Made by a program: the position numbers and the translations under genes | Assembly: GCA_035499735.1 (NCBI GenBank) | Contig: DATJYC010000006.1 | Coordinates: forward strand, 1 to 64,000 | DNA: 64,000 nucleotides | Reading direction: 5' to 3' | DNA from: VBDM01 sp035499735 | GTDB lineage: Bacteria; Pseudomonadota; Gammaproteobacteria; Burkholderiales; SG8-39 | Shown here: positions 1-8,821 of the stretch, in pieces | Position numbering within the stretch: position 1 is the stretch's first letter | How the letters are laid out: the number at the start of each line of letters is the position of its first letter | The notes under the pieces: model-generated | The model's input: the letters and a program-made list of their open reading frames with translations, nothing else | The model's database searches: none | What the model was told of the DNA's origin: nothing

Positions 1-31
1 CGGCGCGCTGGGGCGGAAGTGACGATATTCA

Positions 32-98
32 CTTACCTACTGGTTGACAAGCTACTTACCAATTGGTAAGTTGATTCTCGCCTCGGTGGAGAGGGACC
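32..98 (+). promoter_or_regulatory. Promoter and palindromic operator of the luxR-type gene
   Basis: A -35-like TTGACA (44-49) and a weaker -10-like TAAGTT (67-72) are 17 bases apart. Between them lies a perfect 16-base palindrome, CTTACCAATTGGTAAG (55-70). A related half site (CTTACC at 32-37) lies 23 bases upstream. A purine-rich ribosome site, GGAGAGGG, precedes the ATG at 99. A palindrome between -35 and -10 is the usual place for a repressor or autoregulator. Binding by the downstream LuxR-type protein is inference. Confidence 0.6.
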
Positions 99-881
99 AT
101 GTTGCAGGCTCGGCTCGCAGCGCAGACGATCCGCCTCTCCGCCGCCGACCTGCTCACGGCGGTGGACGTGCTGAACACGATCGGCGAGGCCTGCGCCGGC
201 GGCGCCTCGTTCGCGCGCGAAGGCGTGACGAACCTGCCGAGCCTGGTCGCTTCCGAACTCACGACGCTTTCGGTGTGCGATCTCGATAGCGGCCATCGCA
301 GCGTGGTGAGCGACCGGCCGGGCGCGATTTCCCGGCGCGAGATCGAAGTCTTCGACCACTATTTCTACGAACATCCCCTCGTGCGCGAGCACGGCCGCAA
401 CGCGCGTGCGGTGACGCGTCGCATCGACGACTTGGTGCCCGCGGAGGAGTTCGCGCGCACGCCGCTCTTCAACGACTACTACCGGGCGATCCGCATCGAC
501 CATGCGATGGCCGTGCCGATCCACGTCGACCGCAACCTGCTGGTGAGCTTCGTGTTCAATCGCAGCGAGCACGGCTTCAGCGATCGCGACTGCGCGTGCC
601 TCGAAGTGATCCGCCCGCATCTCGGCCACCTCTACCGCCTGACCCGCGCACTCGAGGACGCACGCAGCGCGGCCGACGGTACGGCGGCCGATCTGCCGCT
701 AACCGCGCGCGAGCGCGAGGTGCTGCACTGGCTGGCCGGCGGCAAGACCGATCGCGACATCGGCGAGATCCTGGGCATCAGTCCGCGTACCGTACACAAG
801 CACCTGCAGCGCATCTACGAGAAGCTCGGCGTCGAAACGCGCACTGCAGCGGTGATGCGCGTCCTGAGCGGCCGCTCCTGA
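99..881 (+). CDS. LuxR-family transcriptional regulator
   Basis: A 260-residue DNA-binding regulator. The C-terminal LuxR helix-turn-helix spans about residues 200-255: it opens with LTAREREVLHWLAGGKT and contains the recognition-helix region ISPRTVHKHLQRIYEKLGV. The N-terminal about 190 residues look like a GAF/PAS-type sensory domain without a response-regulator phosphoacceptor pattern, so this is a ligand-sensing or orphan LuxR rather than a two-component partner. The start ATG follows a good ribosome site. The promoter holds a 16-base palindrome that may be its own operator. The next gene is convergent, so it is probably monocistronic. The ligand cannot be told from sequence. Confidence 0.9.
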   Translation: MLQARLAAQTIRLSAADLLTAVDVLNTIGEACAGGASFAREGVTNLPSLVASELTTLSVCDLDSGHRSVVSDRPGAISRREIEVFDHYFYEHPLVREHGRNARAVTRRIDDLVPAEEFARTPLFNDYYRAIRIDHAMAVPIHVDRNLLVSFVFNRSEHGFSDRDCACLEVIRPHLGHLYRLTRALEDARSAADGTAADLPLTAREREVLHWLAGGKTDRDIGEILGISPRTVHKHLQRIYEKLGVETRTAAVMRVLSGRS

Positions 882-889
882 GCTGCGCT

Positions 890-1495
890 TCAAGGTTCGG
901 TGCTGCGCGCGGGGTCGTCGCGTGCAAGCACGTCGCAGAACATCTCGAAGCGCTTCCATTTCGGAATAGGCGGCGTGTAGTCCGCGCGCGGCACGTAGGG
1001 TGAGGCTTCGGTGATGCTCATGCGGTGGATATAGCGGGGGCAATTCGGAAAGATGCGCGCCGCGCGCACCCGCACGATGAGTTGAGCGCCGGTGAACGAC
1101 GCCAGCAGCGGATCGTCCTCGGCCACCGACGCGTGGCCGTGGACGCGCAGGCGATTGGGCCGCTCGAAGTCGATGAAGAGCAACGCGACCGCGGGATTCA
1201 CGAGGACGTTGCCGAGGCTGCGGAACATGCCGTTGCCGTCGTAGCTCGGGAACGCCAGCTCGTTCGCGCCCGTGACGCGGACGAAGCCGGGCTCGCCGCC
1301 CTTGTAGGAGCAGTCGGGCCGCCCCTGGGCGTCGGCCGTCGCGAGAAAGAAGAACCGGCGGCTCTCGATGAACTCGCGGTCCTCGCCGGTGAACTCGGTC
1401 CGGCCGAGCTTCTCGTCGAGCCTGTCCGCGAGGCGCCGCGTGTCGAAGCGGTCCTGCAGCGCACGCATGCCTTCGTGATAGACGGGGGAGCTCAT
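890..1495 (-). CDS. Pyridoxamine 5'-phosphate oxidase-like flavin-binding protein
   Basis: A 201-residue protein of the split-barrel PNPOx-like family, which bind FMN, F420 or heme and reduce small substrates. The core motif RRFFFLATADAQGRPDCS (about residues 46-63) is the typical first strands of the barrel, followed by NELAFPSYDGNGMFRSLGN and a VALLFID strand. The family includes many proteins that are not vitamin B6 enzymes, so the substrate is open. Its ATG overlaps the stop of the upstream nitrilase gene by four bases (1492-1495), so the two are almost certainly co-translated. Confidence 0.85.
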   Translation of the reverse strand: MSSPVYHEGMRALQDRFDTRRLADRLDEKLGRTEFTGEDREFIESRRFFFLATADAQGRPDCSYKGGEPGFVRVTGANELAFPSYDGNGMFRSLGNVLVNPAVALLFIDFERPNRLRVHGHASVAEDDPLLASFTGAQLIVRVRAARIFPNCPRYIHRMSITEASPYVPRADYTPPIPKWKRFEMFCDVLARDDPARSTEP

Positions 1496-2442
1496 CCGGA
1501 TTCGAAGCTGGTGAAATCGACGGGCGGGCGCGGCTTGGTGTCCACGTGGAGCCGGAACACGTCAGGCCGCGAATAGTGCCCGATCACGTCGAGGCTGCGC
1601 CGCGCCATGCCGACGCGCTCGAGGTCGATGTCCGCGTAGAGGATTCCGAACTCCTCGTGCAGCGGCCCCGCGACGATCTTGCCGCCCGGCGCGACGATGA
1701 CCGAGTCGCCCGGATTGACCCACTCGTCGGGCTTGGGATAGAGCTCGGCTTTGCCCGGAGCGGAATCGGGGACATCTTTCCCGCGGAAGGCGCAGCCGCC
1801 GCCCGCGACCCAGCAGCCGCCCTCACGCGCGATGTGCTGCATCGTCGCGATCCAGCGCTCGCCGCTGTCGTAGGTCGGCGCGACGTAGACGTCCACCCCT
1901 TGCGCATAGAGCGCATAGCGTGCGAGAGGCATGTAGCTCTCCCAGCAGATCAGTGTGCCGACCCGACCGCAGGGCGTATCGACCGCCTTCAGGCCCGACG
2001 CGTCCCCCATGCCCCAGACCATGCGCTCGGGGCTGGTCGGCATGAGCTTGCGGTGCCGGTTGAGGAGCGTTCCGTCTTCGCCGATGACGACGACAGTGTT
2101 GTAGAGCGTGCCACCGCCCAATTCGGCGTCGCGCTCGTGAAGGCCGCACACAACGGCGACCTTCTCCTCCCTCGCCGCGTCGCGCAGCGGCGCCAAGTCG
2201 TCGCCCCTCAGATCGATCGAGTTCGCGCGCAGCTGCGAATGCAGCTTCTCGGTGAGCCTCATGTCCTCGCCCGGGCGCAGCCTCCACATCCAGGCCGGGT
2301 ACCCCGGAACGAACGCCTCGGGAAAGACGACCAGGCGCGCTCCGCCCCTGGCGGCCTCGCGGACAAAAGCGACCGCCTTTTCGAGCGTTCGCGCCCGGTC
2401 GAGGAACACCGGGGCGCACTGGACGACTGCGAGCTTAGACAT
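1492..2442 (-). CDS. Nitrilase / carbon-nitrogen hydrolase
   Basis: A 316-residue enzyme of the nitrilase superfamily, predicted to hydrolyse a nitrile to the carboxylic acid and ammonia. The Glu-Lys-Cys triad is visible: E42 in FPEAFVPGYP, K132 in NRHRKLMPT and C166 in GTLICWESYMPLAR. The CWE context followed by YMPLAR is characteristic of true nitrilases (branch 1) rather than amidases. The ATG at 2442 is chosen because it begins the conserved first strand (MSKLAVVQCAPVF); an in-frame extension to 2484 is unconserved. It overlaps the PNPOx-like gene downstream by four bases. The natural nitrile is unknown; the aromatic-acid genes elsewhere in the window make an aryl nitrile a guess. Confidence 0.9.
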   Translation of the reverse strand: MSKLAVVQCAPVFLDRARTLEKAVAFVREAARGGARLVVFPEAFVPGYPAWMWRLRPGEDMRLTEKLHSQLRANSIDLRGDDLAPLRDAAREEKVAVVCGLHERDAELGGGTLYNTVVVIGEDGTLLNRHRKLMPTSPERMVWGMGDASGLKAVDTPCGRVGTLICWESYMPLARYALYAQGVDVYVAPTYDSGERWIATMQHIAREGGCWVAGGGCAFRGKDVPDSAPGKAELYPKPDEWVNPGDSVIVAPGGKIVAGPLHEEFGILYADIDLERVGMARRSLDVIGHYSRPDVFRLHVDTKPRPPVDFTSFESG

Positions 2443-2502
2443 GGGCTTCGAACGCGATGGTATCCCCCACGGGCTCGGCCGCATAGCCCCGGCCGCGGGC
2501 GG

Positions 2503-3087
2503 CTACTTCGGCACGCGGACGTGCTCGATGATCTCCGGATAGGCGCTCGCGACCCGCGGATCAGCCTGCAGCGCGGCCGAGACATCGGCGATGTCGACGC
2601 CGGGCTTCGCGCTGTAGATCACCGTCTGCAGCTGCGGATAGGCCTGTATCTCGTCCAGGCCGTGGCTGCCCGCGATCGCAGCTGCGTCCGCCATGTTCTT
2701 CGGCTTCACGATCAGGTTTCCGGTGAGCACGCCCAGCGCGCCCGTGCGCGTGTTGAGGACGGCGGGGTACACCGCCTTCCCCGCGGCGCGCCGGACGGCC
2801 GGTGCGCCCGCGGCCCCCGCGCGATACAGGACCAGCCTGCCCTTGCTCTCGAGGATCTCGCCGGGAGGAGCGGCTCCGCTCTCGCGCTCGACCGCGAGCA
2901 CCTCGGGCAGATGCCGGTACTGCACCCCGCGGACGTCGATCTCCCTGCCGCGCTGCAGGGACGCGAGCATCGCGGCGCGGCCGCTCGCCGCCTTCCCCTG
3001 CGGCGCCGGGTAGGTCTGCGCGATGCATGCGGGCGCGAAGAGCGCGAGGGCGAGCGTGGCGAGCCGGATGTTGCGTTCAGTGCCCAT
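2503..3087 (-). CDS. Secreted subtilase-propeptide-like protein (putative trans-acting chaperone/inhibitor)
   Basis: A 194-residue protein with a Sec signal peptide (about residues 1-23, ending in APACIAQ). Its last about 75 residues, from TGNLIVKPKNMADAAAIA through ALQADPRVASAYPE, follow the pattern of subtilisin/fervidolysin propeptides: a strand with VKF/VKP, a helix, then DPRV..A.PE. The gene starts 11 bases inside the 3' end of the S8 peptidase gene, so the two are translationally coupled. The peptidase has no recognisable propeptide of its own. The role as its separate folding helper or inhibitor is inferred from pattern and context, not from a close family match. Confidence 0.6.
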   Translation of the reverse strand: MGTERNIRLATLALALFAPACIAQTYPAPQGKAASGRAAMLASLQRGREIDVRGVQYRHLPEVLAVERESGAAPPGEILESKGRLVLYRAGAAGAPAVRRAAGKAVYPAVLNTRTGALGVLTGNLIVKPKNMADAAAIAGSHGLDEIQAYPQLQTVIYSAKPGVDIADVSAALQADPRVASAYPEIIEHVRVPK

Positions 3088-5158
3088 AGATCCTGATCGC
3101 CCAGTTGACCAGCATGCCGTTGCTCGTGTCGAAATCGAATCCGTCCACGACCTTGATCGTCCAGGTGCCGGCGGGATTTTCTCCGTAGAACGCGTTGCTG
3201 AGAAAGACCTGGTTCGCCAGGTCGGCCGAGTCGGCGTACCCGTCGAGAATGTTCTTCAGGACGCTGCGTGTCCCCGAAGGCGAGATCAGCTCGATGCCGA
3301 GCTCGCCGACCGCCGGGTGCGTGATGTTCACCCGGAGCTGCACCGCCTCGACGGCATGCACCGGGGCGGCGGGCACGGAGAGCGTGCTGCTCGCGCCGGT
3401 TGCGCTCTGGTCCGGGATCGACAGATTCAGCGCGGCGCTCGCGATGAAGCCCGTGCTGGTGAAGGTCCCGAGCTGGCCGAGCGTGTAGCTCTTCGCCATG
3501 TTCACCGCCGCGCCCGCGTCGACCATGCCCAGGCCGTACCAGTCGTGGAACCTGAAGCCCGCGGCGTTCGTGATCCAGCCGGGCTCGGCCACGTAGGGGT
3601 TGTTCGTGGAAGGCACCGTCTTCGCGAGGGTAAGCGTCACCGGGGCCCGTGCCGGGTCGATCTGGCGCGCGGTGGACGCCAATATGTGCTTGACGTCGCG
3701 CCAGCCGAGCGCGGGATTCGCCTCGAGCATCAGCGCGATGACGCCGACGGTCACCGGCGTCGCCGACGAGGTCCCGTTCATGCGGTTGGTGTAGTTGCAC
3801 GACGTGTTAGGGGCTCCGCCGTTGTTGAACACGCTGGTGTTCACGCCGGTCCGCGACAATCCCCTGGCGCACCCGGACTGGTCCGTCGTCACCATCGCGG
3901 GCTGAACCAGCACGCCCGTCGCGCCCGAAACCGACGCGTTCTCGCCGAACTCTCCGCCCGGCGCGCTGACCCAGATCGCAGACCCGGCCGTGGAGTAGCT
4001 CGCCTTGATTCCGCCGGCGTTCACCGCGCCCACGACGATCTGGTAGGGGAGCGTGTTGGCCGGGTCGAAGTTCGCGTTCTCGCAGCTCAACCCCGTGCCC
4101 GTGCAGTCGATCGCGCCCACGGCCAGGAACCCGTTGCCGGCCGCCTTGACGTACAGCGCGCCCTTCGCGCCGCGAAGCGAGGTGACGCCGGAGAGGTACT
4201 GGCTCTCTTCGGTGGGATCGACCAGCTCAGGCGTGTTGGTGTCGATGCCAAAGCTCTGGTTGAAGATGAATACGTTCTGGCTGCTGGGATTGGCGGCTGA
4301 GGCCCCGAGCGAGTTCAGGAAGGCCTGCTCGGTCTGCGCCGTCATGGAAAGAAAGTTGAAGCCCTTGAGCTTCGCGTTCGGCGCGACGCCGAGCCCGCCC
4401 ACGACGTTTCGCGCCATCGCGATGAGGCCCGCGACGCTGGTGCCGTGATCGCCGGTAGTGTCGACCGTGTTGGTCGGGTCGGTCGAGCCGTTGTTGAAGT
4501 TGAACGAGCCGCCGGGGATCACGTTGGCGGCCAGGTCCTCGTGCGCGATCTCCAGCCCGGTGTCGACGACCGCGACGGGGATGCCGCTGCCCGAGAATCC
4601 CTGGGCGAACGCCGGGTCGACATCGATGTCCATCCCGGCAGTCCCGCCGACGTCGGCGAAAGCCGTCTGGCCGGTGTTCTTCAGATGCCACTGCTGGGCG
4701 GCGAGCGGATCGGAGGCAGCGCCCACCGAGAAGCCGGTCACGCACGCGACGCTCACCGTCGTGACGTTGGCCGATACCGTGCCGCTGCCGTTCGTTACCG
4801 AGCATGTCTGGACCAGCCCTACCGGCTGTGAGAACACGAGGACGTTGTAGGAGGCGCCGGCGGCGAGCGGTGTCGCGAAGGCGAAGCTCCCGTTGGCCGC
4901 GACCGGCAGGATGCTGCCGGAGTTGAACAGGACGAGCCCGGTTCCCGCGAGCCCGGTCACGGTTCCGCCGACGGTGAAGGTCGGAACCGGCGGCGCCGGA
5001 GCAGCCGCGGTCCTGTACGAGACCTGCTCGCTGGAATTGCAGCCGCCGATGCAGGCTCCGAGCAGGATGACAGGGACAAGCAGCCCGTGTCGCGTAACGC
5101 ACTCCCGGTGAGAGGTCGATCTCGTGGCCGGCAGTGTACCCGATGCACCCCGCGCCAC
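3077..5158 (-). CDS. Secreted S8 (subtilisin-like) serine peptidase with P/Homo B domain
   Basis: A 693-residue exported protease. The catalytic triad is D199 (VAVVDTGLEIAHEDL), H238 (GDHGTSVAG) and S464 (NGTSSATPV), with the oxyanion Asn in KAAGNG. The last about 130 residues form a proprotein-convertase P domain (VRVNITHPAVGELGIEL-like, ending in GTWTIKVVDGF). The N-terminus has a hydrophobic segment with two possible lipobox cysteines (C36 in LLGAC, C40 in IGGC), so it may be a lipoprotein. Residues about 60-140 are a beta-rich Thr/Val segment, not an I9 propeptide. The start is a GTG; no in-frame ATG or GTG lies closer to the signal peptide. It sits just downstream of gspN, making it a candidate substrate of the type II system. 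Confidence 0.9.
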   Translation of the reverse strand: MARGASGTLPATRSTSHRECVTRHGLLVPVILLGACIGGCNSSEQVSYRTAAAPAPPVPTFTVGGTVTGLAGTGLVLFNSGSILPVAANGSFAFATPLAAGASYNVLVFSQPVGLVQTCSVTNGSGTVSANVTTVSVACVTGFSVGAASDPLAAQQWHLKNTGQTAFADVGGTAGMDIDVDPAFAQGFSGSGIPVAVVDTGLEIAHEDLAANVIPGGSFNFNNGSTDPTNTVDTTGDHGTSVAGLIAMARNVVGGLGVAPNAKLKGFNFLSMTAQTEQAFLNSLGASAANPSSQNVFIFNQSFGIDTNTPELVDPTEESQYLSGVTSLRGAKGALYVKAAGNGFLAVGAIDCTGTGLSCENANFDPANTLPYQIVVGAVNAGGIKASYSTAGSAIWVSAPGGEFGENASVSGATGVLVQPAMVTTDQSGCARGLSRTGVNTSVFNNGGAPNTSCNYTNRMNGTSSATPVTVGVIALMLEANPALGWRDVKHILASTARQIDPARAPVTLTLAKTVPSTNNPYVAEPGWITNAAGFRFHDWYGLGMVDAGAAVNMAKSYTLGQLGTFTSTGFIASAALNLSIPDQSATGASSTLSVPAAPVHAVEAVQLRVNITHPAVGELGIELISPSGTRSVLKNILDGYADSADLANQVFLSNAFYGENPAGTWTIKVVDGFDFDTSNGMLVNWAIRIYGH

Positions 5159-5273
5159 AAGCGAGAGACAGGCGCCGGAAGCGGAAAACTCCCGCGGCGT
5201 CGCCCTCTGTCAGGTGACGGCAAGCCTTCCCGATAAATGGATGTCGTGTTTTCCCGACTTGCTTGTGCGGGGG

Positions 5274-6044
5274 CTACAACGTCATCACCCAGCCGAACCG
5301 CCGCGAGTCGCCCGTGCCCGGCCCCGCAACCAGGGTGAGCAGCGGCTCCAGGTCCTTGCGCCCCGGAGAGATCTGGGCCTCGCCGCTCATCTGCACCTCG
5401 CGCGGCTGCGCGGCCTTCCACTCGCCGGTGCCGTTCACGCGCAAGTCCCCGCGCAGCGTCGCGAGCCGCAGGTCGGCGCGGTCGCCCCTGCCGTTTATCT
5501 GCAGCCGGTAGTCGCCGATGCGCGCGATGCCGCTCATGCCCGCCCCGACCCATTCCACGCTGGCCGAGCCGCGCACGCCTGCGGGCGCGATCTCGAGCGA
5601 GTCGGTGACGACGCGCACGCTTCCCTCGGGCTTCACCAGGGCCGCCACGGGGACGGCCGGCTCGACAAGCGCCGCCGGCATGCTCGCGTCTACCTTCTCG
5701 AGGCGCACGCTGCCGAAGCCCAGGCTCAGCGTTCCCCGCAGGCTTGCGCCCGGGGCGTCGCCGGTCAGCGCCATGCTGAGGCGCCCGGAGAACAGCAAAA
5801 CCGGGTTGCAGCGCCACTCGATGTCGGCGATGCCGCGATAGCTCCCGCCCGAGCGCACCGCGAGGGCGCCCCGGCCCCTCCACAGGGTGCCCTTCGCATC
5901 GCCGATCGCCACCGCGCCCCCGCTCGCGCGCTCCAGCGCATAGCCGAGCCAGGCCGCGGGCAGGGTCGCGGCGAGAAAAACGAGGTACGCCGCAACCCCG
6001 AGAACGGCGAAGCGGACGAGGGTTCTTCGCAGCTCCTCGGTCAT
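5274..6044 (-). CDS. gspN: Type II secretion system protein N
   Basis: A 256-residue inner-membrane protein, last gene of the gspC-N operon. It has one N-terminal membrane segment (about residues 10-32, VLGVAAYLVFLAATLPAAWL) and a periplasmic part with the GspN pattern GDAKGTLWRGRGAL, then a W-R-C-N motif near residue 78 and repeated beta strands. GspN is an accessory component found in only some type II systems. The ATG at 6044 overlaps the gspM stop by four bases, which fixes the start and indicates coupled translation. Confidence 0.88.
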   Translation of the reverse strand: MTEELRRTLVRFAVLGVAAYLVFLAATLPAAWLGYALERASGGAVAIGDAKGTLWRGRGALAVRSGGSYRGIADIEWRCNPVLLFSGRLSMALTGDAPGASLRGTLSLGFGSVRLEKVDASMPAALVEPAVPVAALVKPEGSVRVVTDSLEIAPAGVRGSASVEWVGAGMSGIARIGDYRLQINGRGDRADLRLATLRGDLRVNGTGEWKAAQPREVQMSGEAQISPGRKDLEPLLTLVAGPGTGDSRRFGWVMTL

Positions 6045-6568
6045 GCACCCTGCCCCTGCAGGAGCAGGCTCGCGTTCACGGTTCCCAGCTTGGGATTTCT
6101 TTCGAAGGTCGCGGTCTCGGCGCGCAAGCCCTGCTGCTGCAGCTCGACCAGCAGCGACATCAGCGCGGGAAACGGAGCGGCTTCGATCTGCACGCGCACG
6201 CGCGGGCCGTCCGCGTCGACGCGCTTCACCGCGTCGCGCAGGCCGTTGCGCGCCGCCGCCTCCTGGAAAGCGGAACCCGCGTCCGCCGGAGGCTCGCCGC
6301 GCGGGGCGCCGCGCAGGCTCTCGACCAGCACCGCCTGAGACTGAACCTGTGCGAGTTGCGACTGGACCAGCGCGAGGCGCGCCTTCGACCGCGCGAGGCC
6401 TCCCTCGACGGGCAGCCAGATCAGGAGGTAGAAGAGCACCACCGCGAGAAACGCCGCGAGCGCGGACAGGGCCCGGCGCTCGCGCGCCCCGAGCGCGTTC
6501 CACCGGCTCTTCCATGGCTCCAGCTGCCGCTTGAGAGGCTCGATCCAGGCGGGATCCAGGGATTTCAC
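6041..6568 (-). CDS. gspM: Type II secretion system protein M
   Basis: A 175-residue bitopic protein. It has a short cytoplasmic N-terminus containing WNALGARERRALSALAAF, one membrane helix (about residues 35-54, LAAFLAVVLFYLLIWLPV) and a periplasmic coiled-coil plus ferredoxin-like domain ending in a hydrophobic strand. GspM binds GspL and helps form the inner-membrane platform. The start is GTG at 6568, overlapping the gspL stop by four bases (GTGA). Confidence 0.9.
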   Translation of the reverse strand: MKSLDPAWIEPLKRQLEPWKSRWNALGARERRALSALAAFLAVVLFYLLIWLPVEGGLARSKARLALVQSQLAQVQSQAVLVESLRGAPRGEPPADAGSAFQEAAARNGLRDAVKRVDADGPRVRVQIEAAPFPALMSLLVELQQQGLRAETATFERNPKLGTVNASLLLQGQGA

Positions 6569-7863
6569 GTCGCCCCTCCCTTCGCAGCCCGCAGCTGCAG
6601 CCGCGCCTCGCCGCCCGCGCGGGTGACCGTGACATCGAGCGAGCGGGAGCGCAGCGCCCGCGCCATGTTCTCCGCGTCCGCCAGCGTCGCCGCCATGCGG
6701 ACAGTCAGCGTCTTGTCTCCGTACTCGATGGCCTGCACGCGCAGCCGCGCCTGGCGCTCGAACGCGGGCGCGGCGCGCGCGAGGAGGTAGAGCATGTCCC
6801 CGGGAGAAGCAGCGCCGCTCTTCGCGCCGAGATCCTCGAGGCCGCGGCGCATCTGCTCCGCCGGATCGACGATCACGCGGGTGTCGGGAAAGCTCCTCAT
6901 GAGCTGCGCGCGCATCTGCTCGTCCGCGGCGCGCACGCGGTACGCGGTGCGCGCCCAGTCGACCGCGTCGAGCAGGAGCGTAAGCACCAGCCAGGCTGCC
7001 AGCAGCCCCGCCGCCGGCAGATACGCGCGCCGCAGCGCCGCCTTGCGCCCGCCGCGCTGCGCGTAGCGCTGCTGGAGCAGGTCAAGCGGCGCGGCCGGGA
7101 CCGCGGCCTGCCCCGCGGAGAGCGCTTCGAGCGGCAGCCCCAGCGCCGTGCGCCAGGCGCCGACGTCGAATTCCCCCGGCGGTTCGACGACCAGGATGCG
7201 CTCCGGCGCTCTGGCTTCGGCGCGCGCTTCCGCGAGCGCCGTATGGAGCCAGCCCGGAGGCTGGGGCTCGCGCGGCCCGCCGAGCCCCGCGTGCAGGCCG
7301 CAGCGCAGCACCATCTCGCCGTCGCAGAACGCGAGCGTCCAGGCGCGCTCGGCGAGCGGCAGCGACAGCGTCACGGGGGCGAGCCGCGCCGGGGCGAGGC
7401 CGGCAGCGGCGAGCGCCGCGAGCCAGCCTTCCATGCGCTCGCGCCGCGTCACCGCTACCGCGAGCGACCCGTCGGGCTCCTGCGCGAAGGCGAAGTGCAG
7501 CTTCTCGGGTGCGTCGACCAGCTGGTCCTCGAGCGCGAACGGCAGCGCCTGCGCGATTTTGGCGGGCGAGCGGGTCGGCAGGCGCGCGCGCAGCAGCAGC
7601 GTTTCCGCGGCCGGCGTCCACACGAGGATCTCGTCGGCCGAGGCGAGCCCCTCGAGTCCGCGCTGGCTGCCTTGCAGCACCGCCCCGCCCGCCTCGGTGC
7701 GGCGCCAGCGCAGCTCGGAGTCCTGCGCGGGCCAGTCGGACGGAAGCCACAGCTCGAGCCGGTCCCCGCCCCTGGCGCGCAGGGGCCCGGCCATGTCCAG
7801 CCAGCGCAGGCCGCCCAAGCTCGGCGCCTTCCAGCGCAGGCTACTTAGGCGGCGCACTTTCAT
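6565..7863 (-). CDS. gspL: Type II secretion system protein L
   Basis: A 432-residue inner-membrane protein that recruits the GspE ATPase to the platform. The cytoplasmic domain (residues 1 to about 250) has the actin-like GspL pattern with PTRSPAKIAQALPFALEDQL, which is strongly conserved in the family. It is followed by a membrane segment (LPAAGLLAAWLVLTLLLDAV) and a periplasmic ferredoxin-like domain. ATG at 7863 is preferred; an in-frame GTG three codons upstream (7872) is possible. The start lies inside the end of gspK. Confidence 0.92.
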   Translation of the reverse strand: MKVRRLSSLRWKAPSLGGLRWLDMAGPLRARGGDRLELWLPSDWPAQDSELRWRRTEAGGAVLQGSQRGLEGLASADEILVWTPAAETLLLRARLPTRSPAKIAQALPFALEDQLVDAPEKLHFAFAQEPDGSLAVAVTRRERMEGWLAALAAAGLAPARLAPVTLSLPLAERAWTLAFCDGEMVLRCGLHAGLGGPREPQPPGWLHTALAEARAEARAPERILVVEPPGEFDVGAWRTALGLPLEALSAGQAAVPAAPLDLLQQRYAQRGGRKAALRRAYLPAAGLLAAWLVLTLLLDAVDWARTAYRVRAADEQMRAQLMRSFPDTRVIVDPAEQMRRGLEDLGAKSGAASPGDMLYLLARAAPAFERQARLRVQAIEYGDKTLTVRMAATLADAENMARALRSRSLDVTVTRAGGEARLQLRAAKGGAT

Positions 7864-8821
7864 CGCTTCCACTCGCCGATTGCGCCGACACCGCGTCGAT
7901 CAGGGGCTCGGGCTTGAACCAGATCCAGTTCGTGGCGTTGCCCGCGCGCTGCATCAGGGCGAGCGTGCGGCGCTGGTGGCGTCCGATCGAGGTGTCGAGG
8001 GTGATGAGGAAGAAATCGGTCTTGACGCTCGCCATGCCGGTCGGAAGCTGCGCTCCGGCGGGGAGCTGCTGGGTCAGGTCGGTCACGTTGCTCATCGGCT
8101 TGGAGGTGCGGTTCTCCGCGATCCGGTCTGCCCACGCGAGGTCCTGGCCGGCGAGCGCGGCGAGGATCGGCGCCGAGGCGGTGTTCACGTTGATCGTCGT
8201 GCGCACGCCCGGCGGCAGGACGGTAACGTAGGGCAGCAGCGTCTGGACGGTCTTCTCGTCGAACCCGTGGATCATGCGCAACTCGTCGACGCTCGTCATC
8301 GGCTGGTTGGGCGCGCGGTACGGCGTCTTGAGCGTGAGATAGTCGACATCCTCCGCCCCGCCCGGCGAGGTCACGTTGCCGTCCGGGTCCATCCAGTCGA
8401 CGACCGCGTTCGAAAGCAGCGGGTCGAGCTTGAGCAGGACGAGCAACCTCTGGAAGATCGCGAGATCCGGCCCGCTCACCTGGTTGTTCATCACCAGGTT
8501 GTTCAGGTTGAAGCGCCCCTGGGCGTCTTCGACCGCGACGTGGATCGCTCCGCCGTCGACGGGCAGGGTCGGCAGCCCCTGCGCCCAGGCTTCGCCGAGG
8601 TGGTCGGTCGAGTTCTGCGCGGCGTCCTCGAGCAGCGCCACGCTCGCCCAGTGCAGCGCCCCGCGGCGAATCAGGTCGGTCGCGTCGCGCTCGCCGACGT
8701 TCTCCATCTGCCTGAACCAGATCTGGTGGGCGAACGCTATCTTCGCCGCCACGGCCGCGGCGATCGCCACGATCATCACCGCGGTAATGAGTGCAACGCC
8801 GCGCTGGGCCCGGATCTTCAT
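7841..8821 (-). CDS. gspK: Type II secretion minor pseudopilin K
   Basis: A 326-residue pseudopilin, the large tip subunit. The class III signal is RAQRGVALITAVMIVAIAAA: cleavage is expected after the Gly, and the usual Glu at position +5 is absent (Thr instead), which is the hallmark of GspK. The large globular domain carries the conserved NLNNLVMN and VDWMDPDG motifs; the D/E-rich stretch of this kind binds calcium in homologues. The ATG at 8821 overlaps the gspJ stop by four bases. Confidence 0.93.
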   Translation of the reverse strand: MKIRAQRGVALITAVMIVAIAAAVAAKIAFAHQIWFRQMENVGERDATDLIRRGALHWASVALLEDAAQNSTDHLGEAWAQGLPTLPVDGGAIHVAVEDAQGRFNLNNLVMNNQVSGPDLAIFQRLLVLLKLDPLLSNAVVDWMDPDGNVTSPGGAEDVDYLTLKTPYRAPNQPMTSVDELRMIHGFDEKTVQTLLPYVTVLPPGVRTTINVNTASAPILAALAGQDLAWADRIAENRTSKPMSNVTDLTQQLPAGAQLPTGMASVKTDFFLITLDTSIGRHQRRTLALMQRAGNATNWIWFKPEPLIDAVSAQSASGSDESAPPK

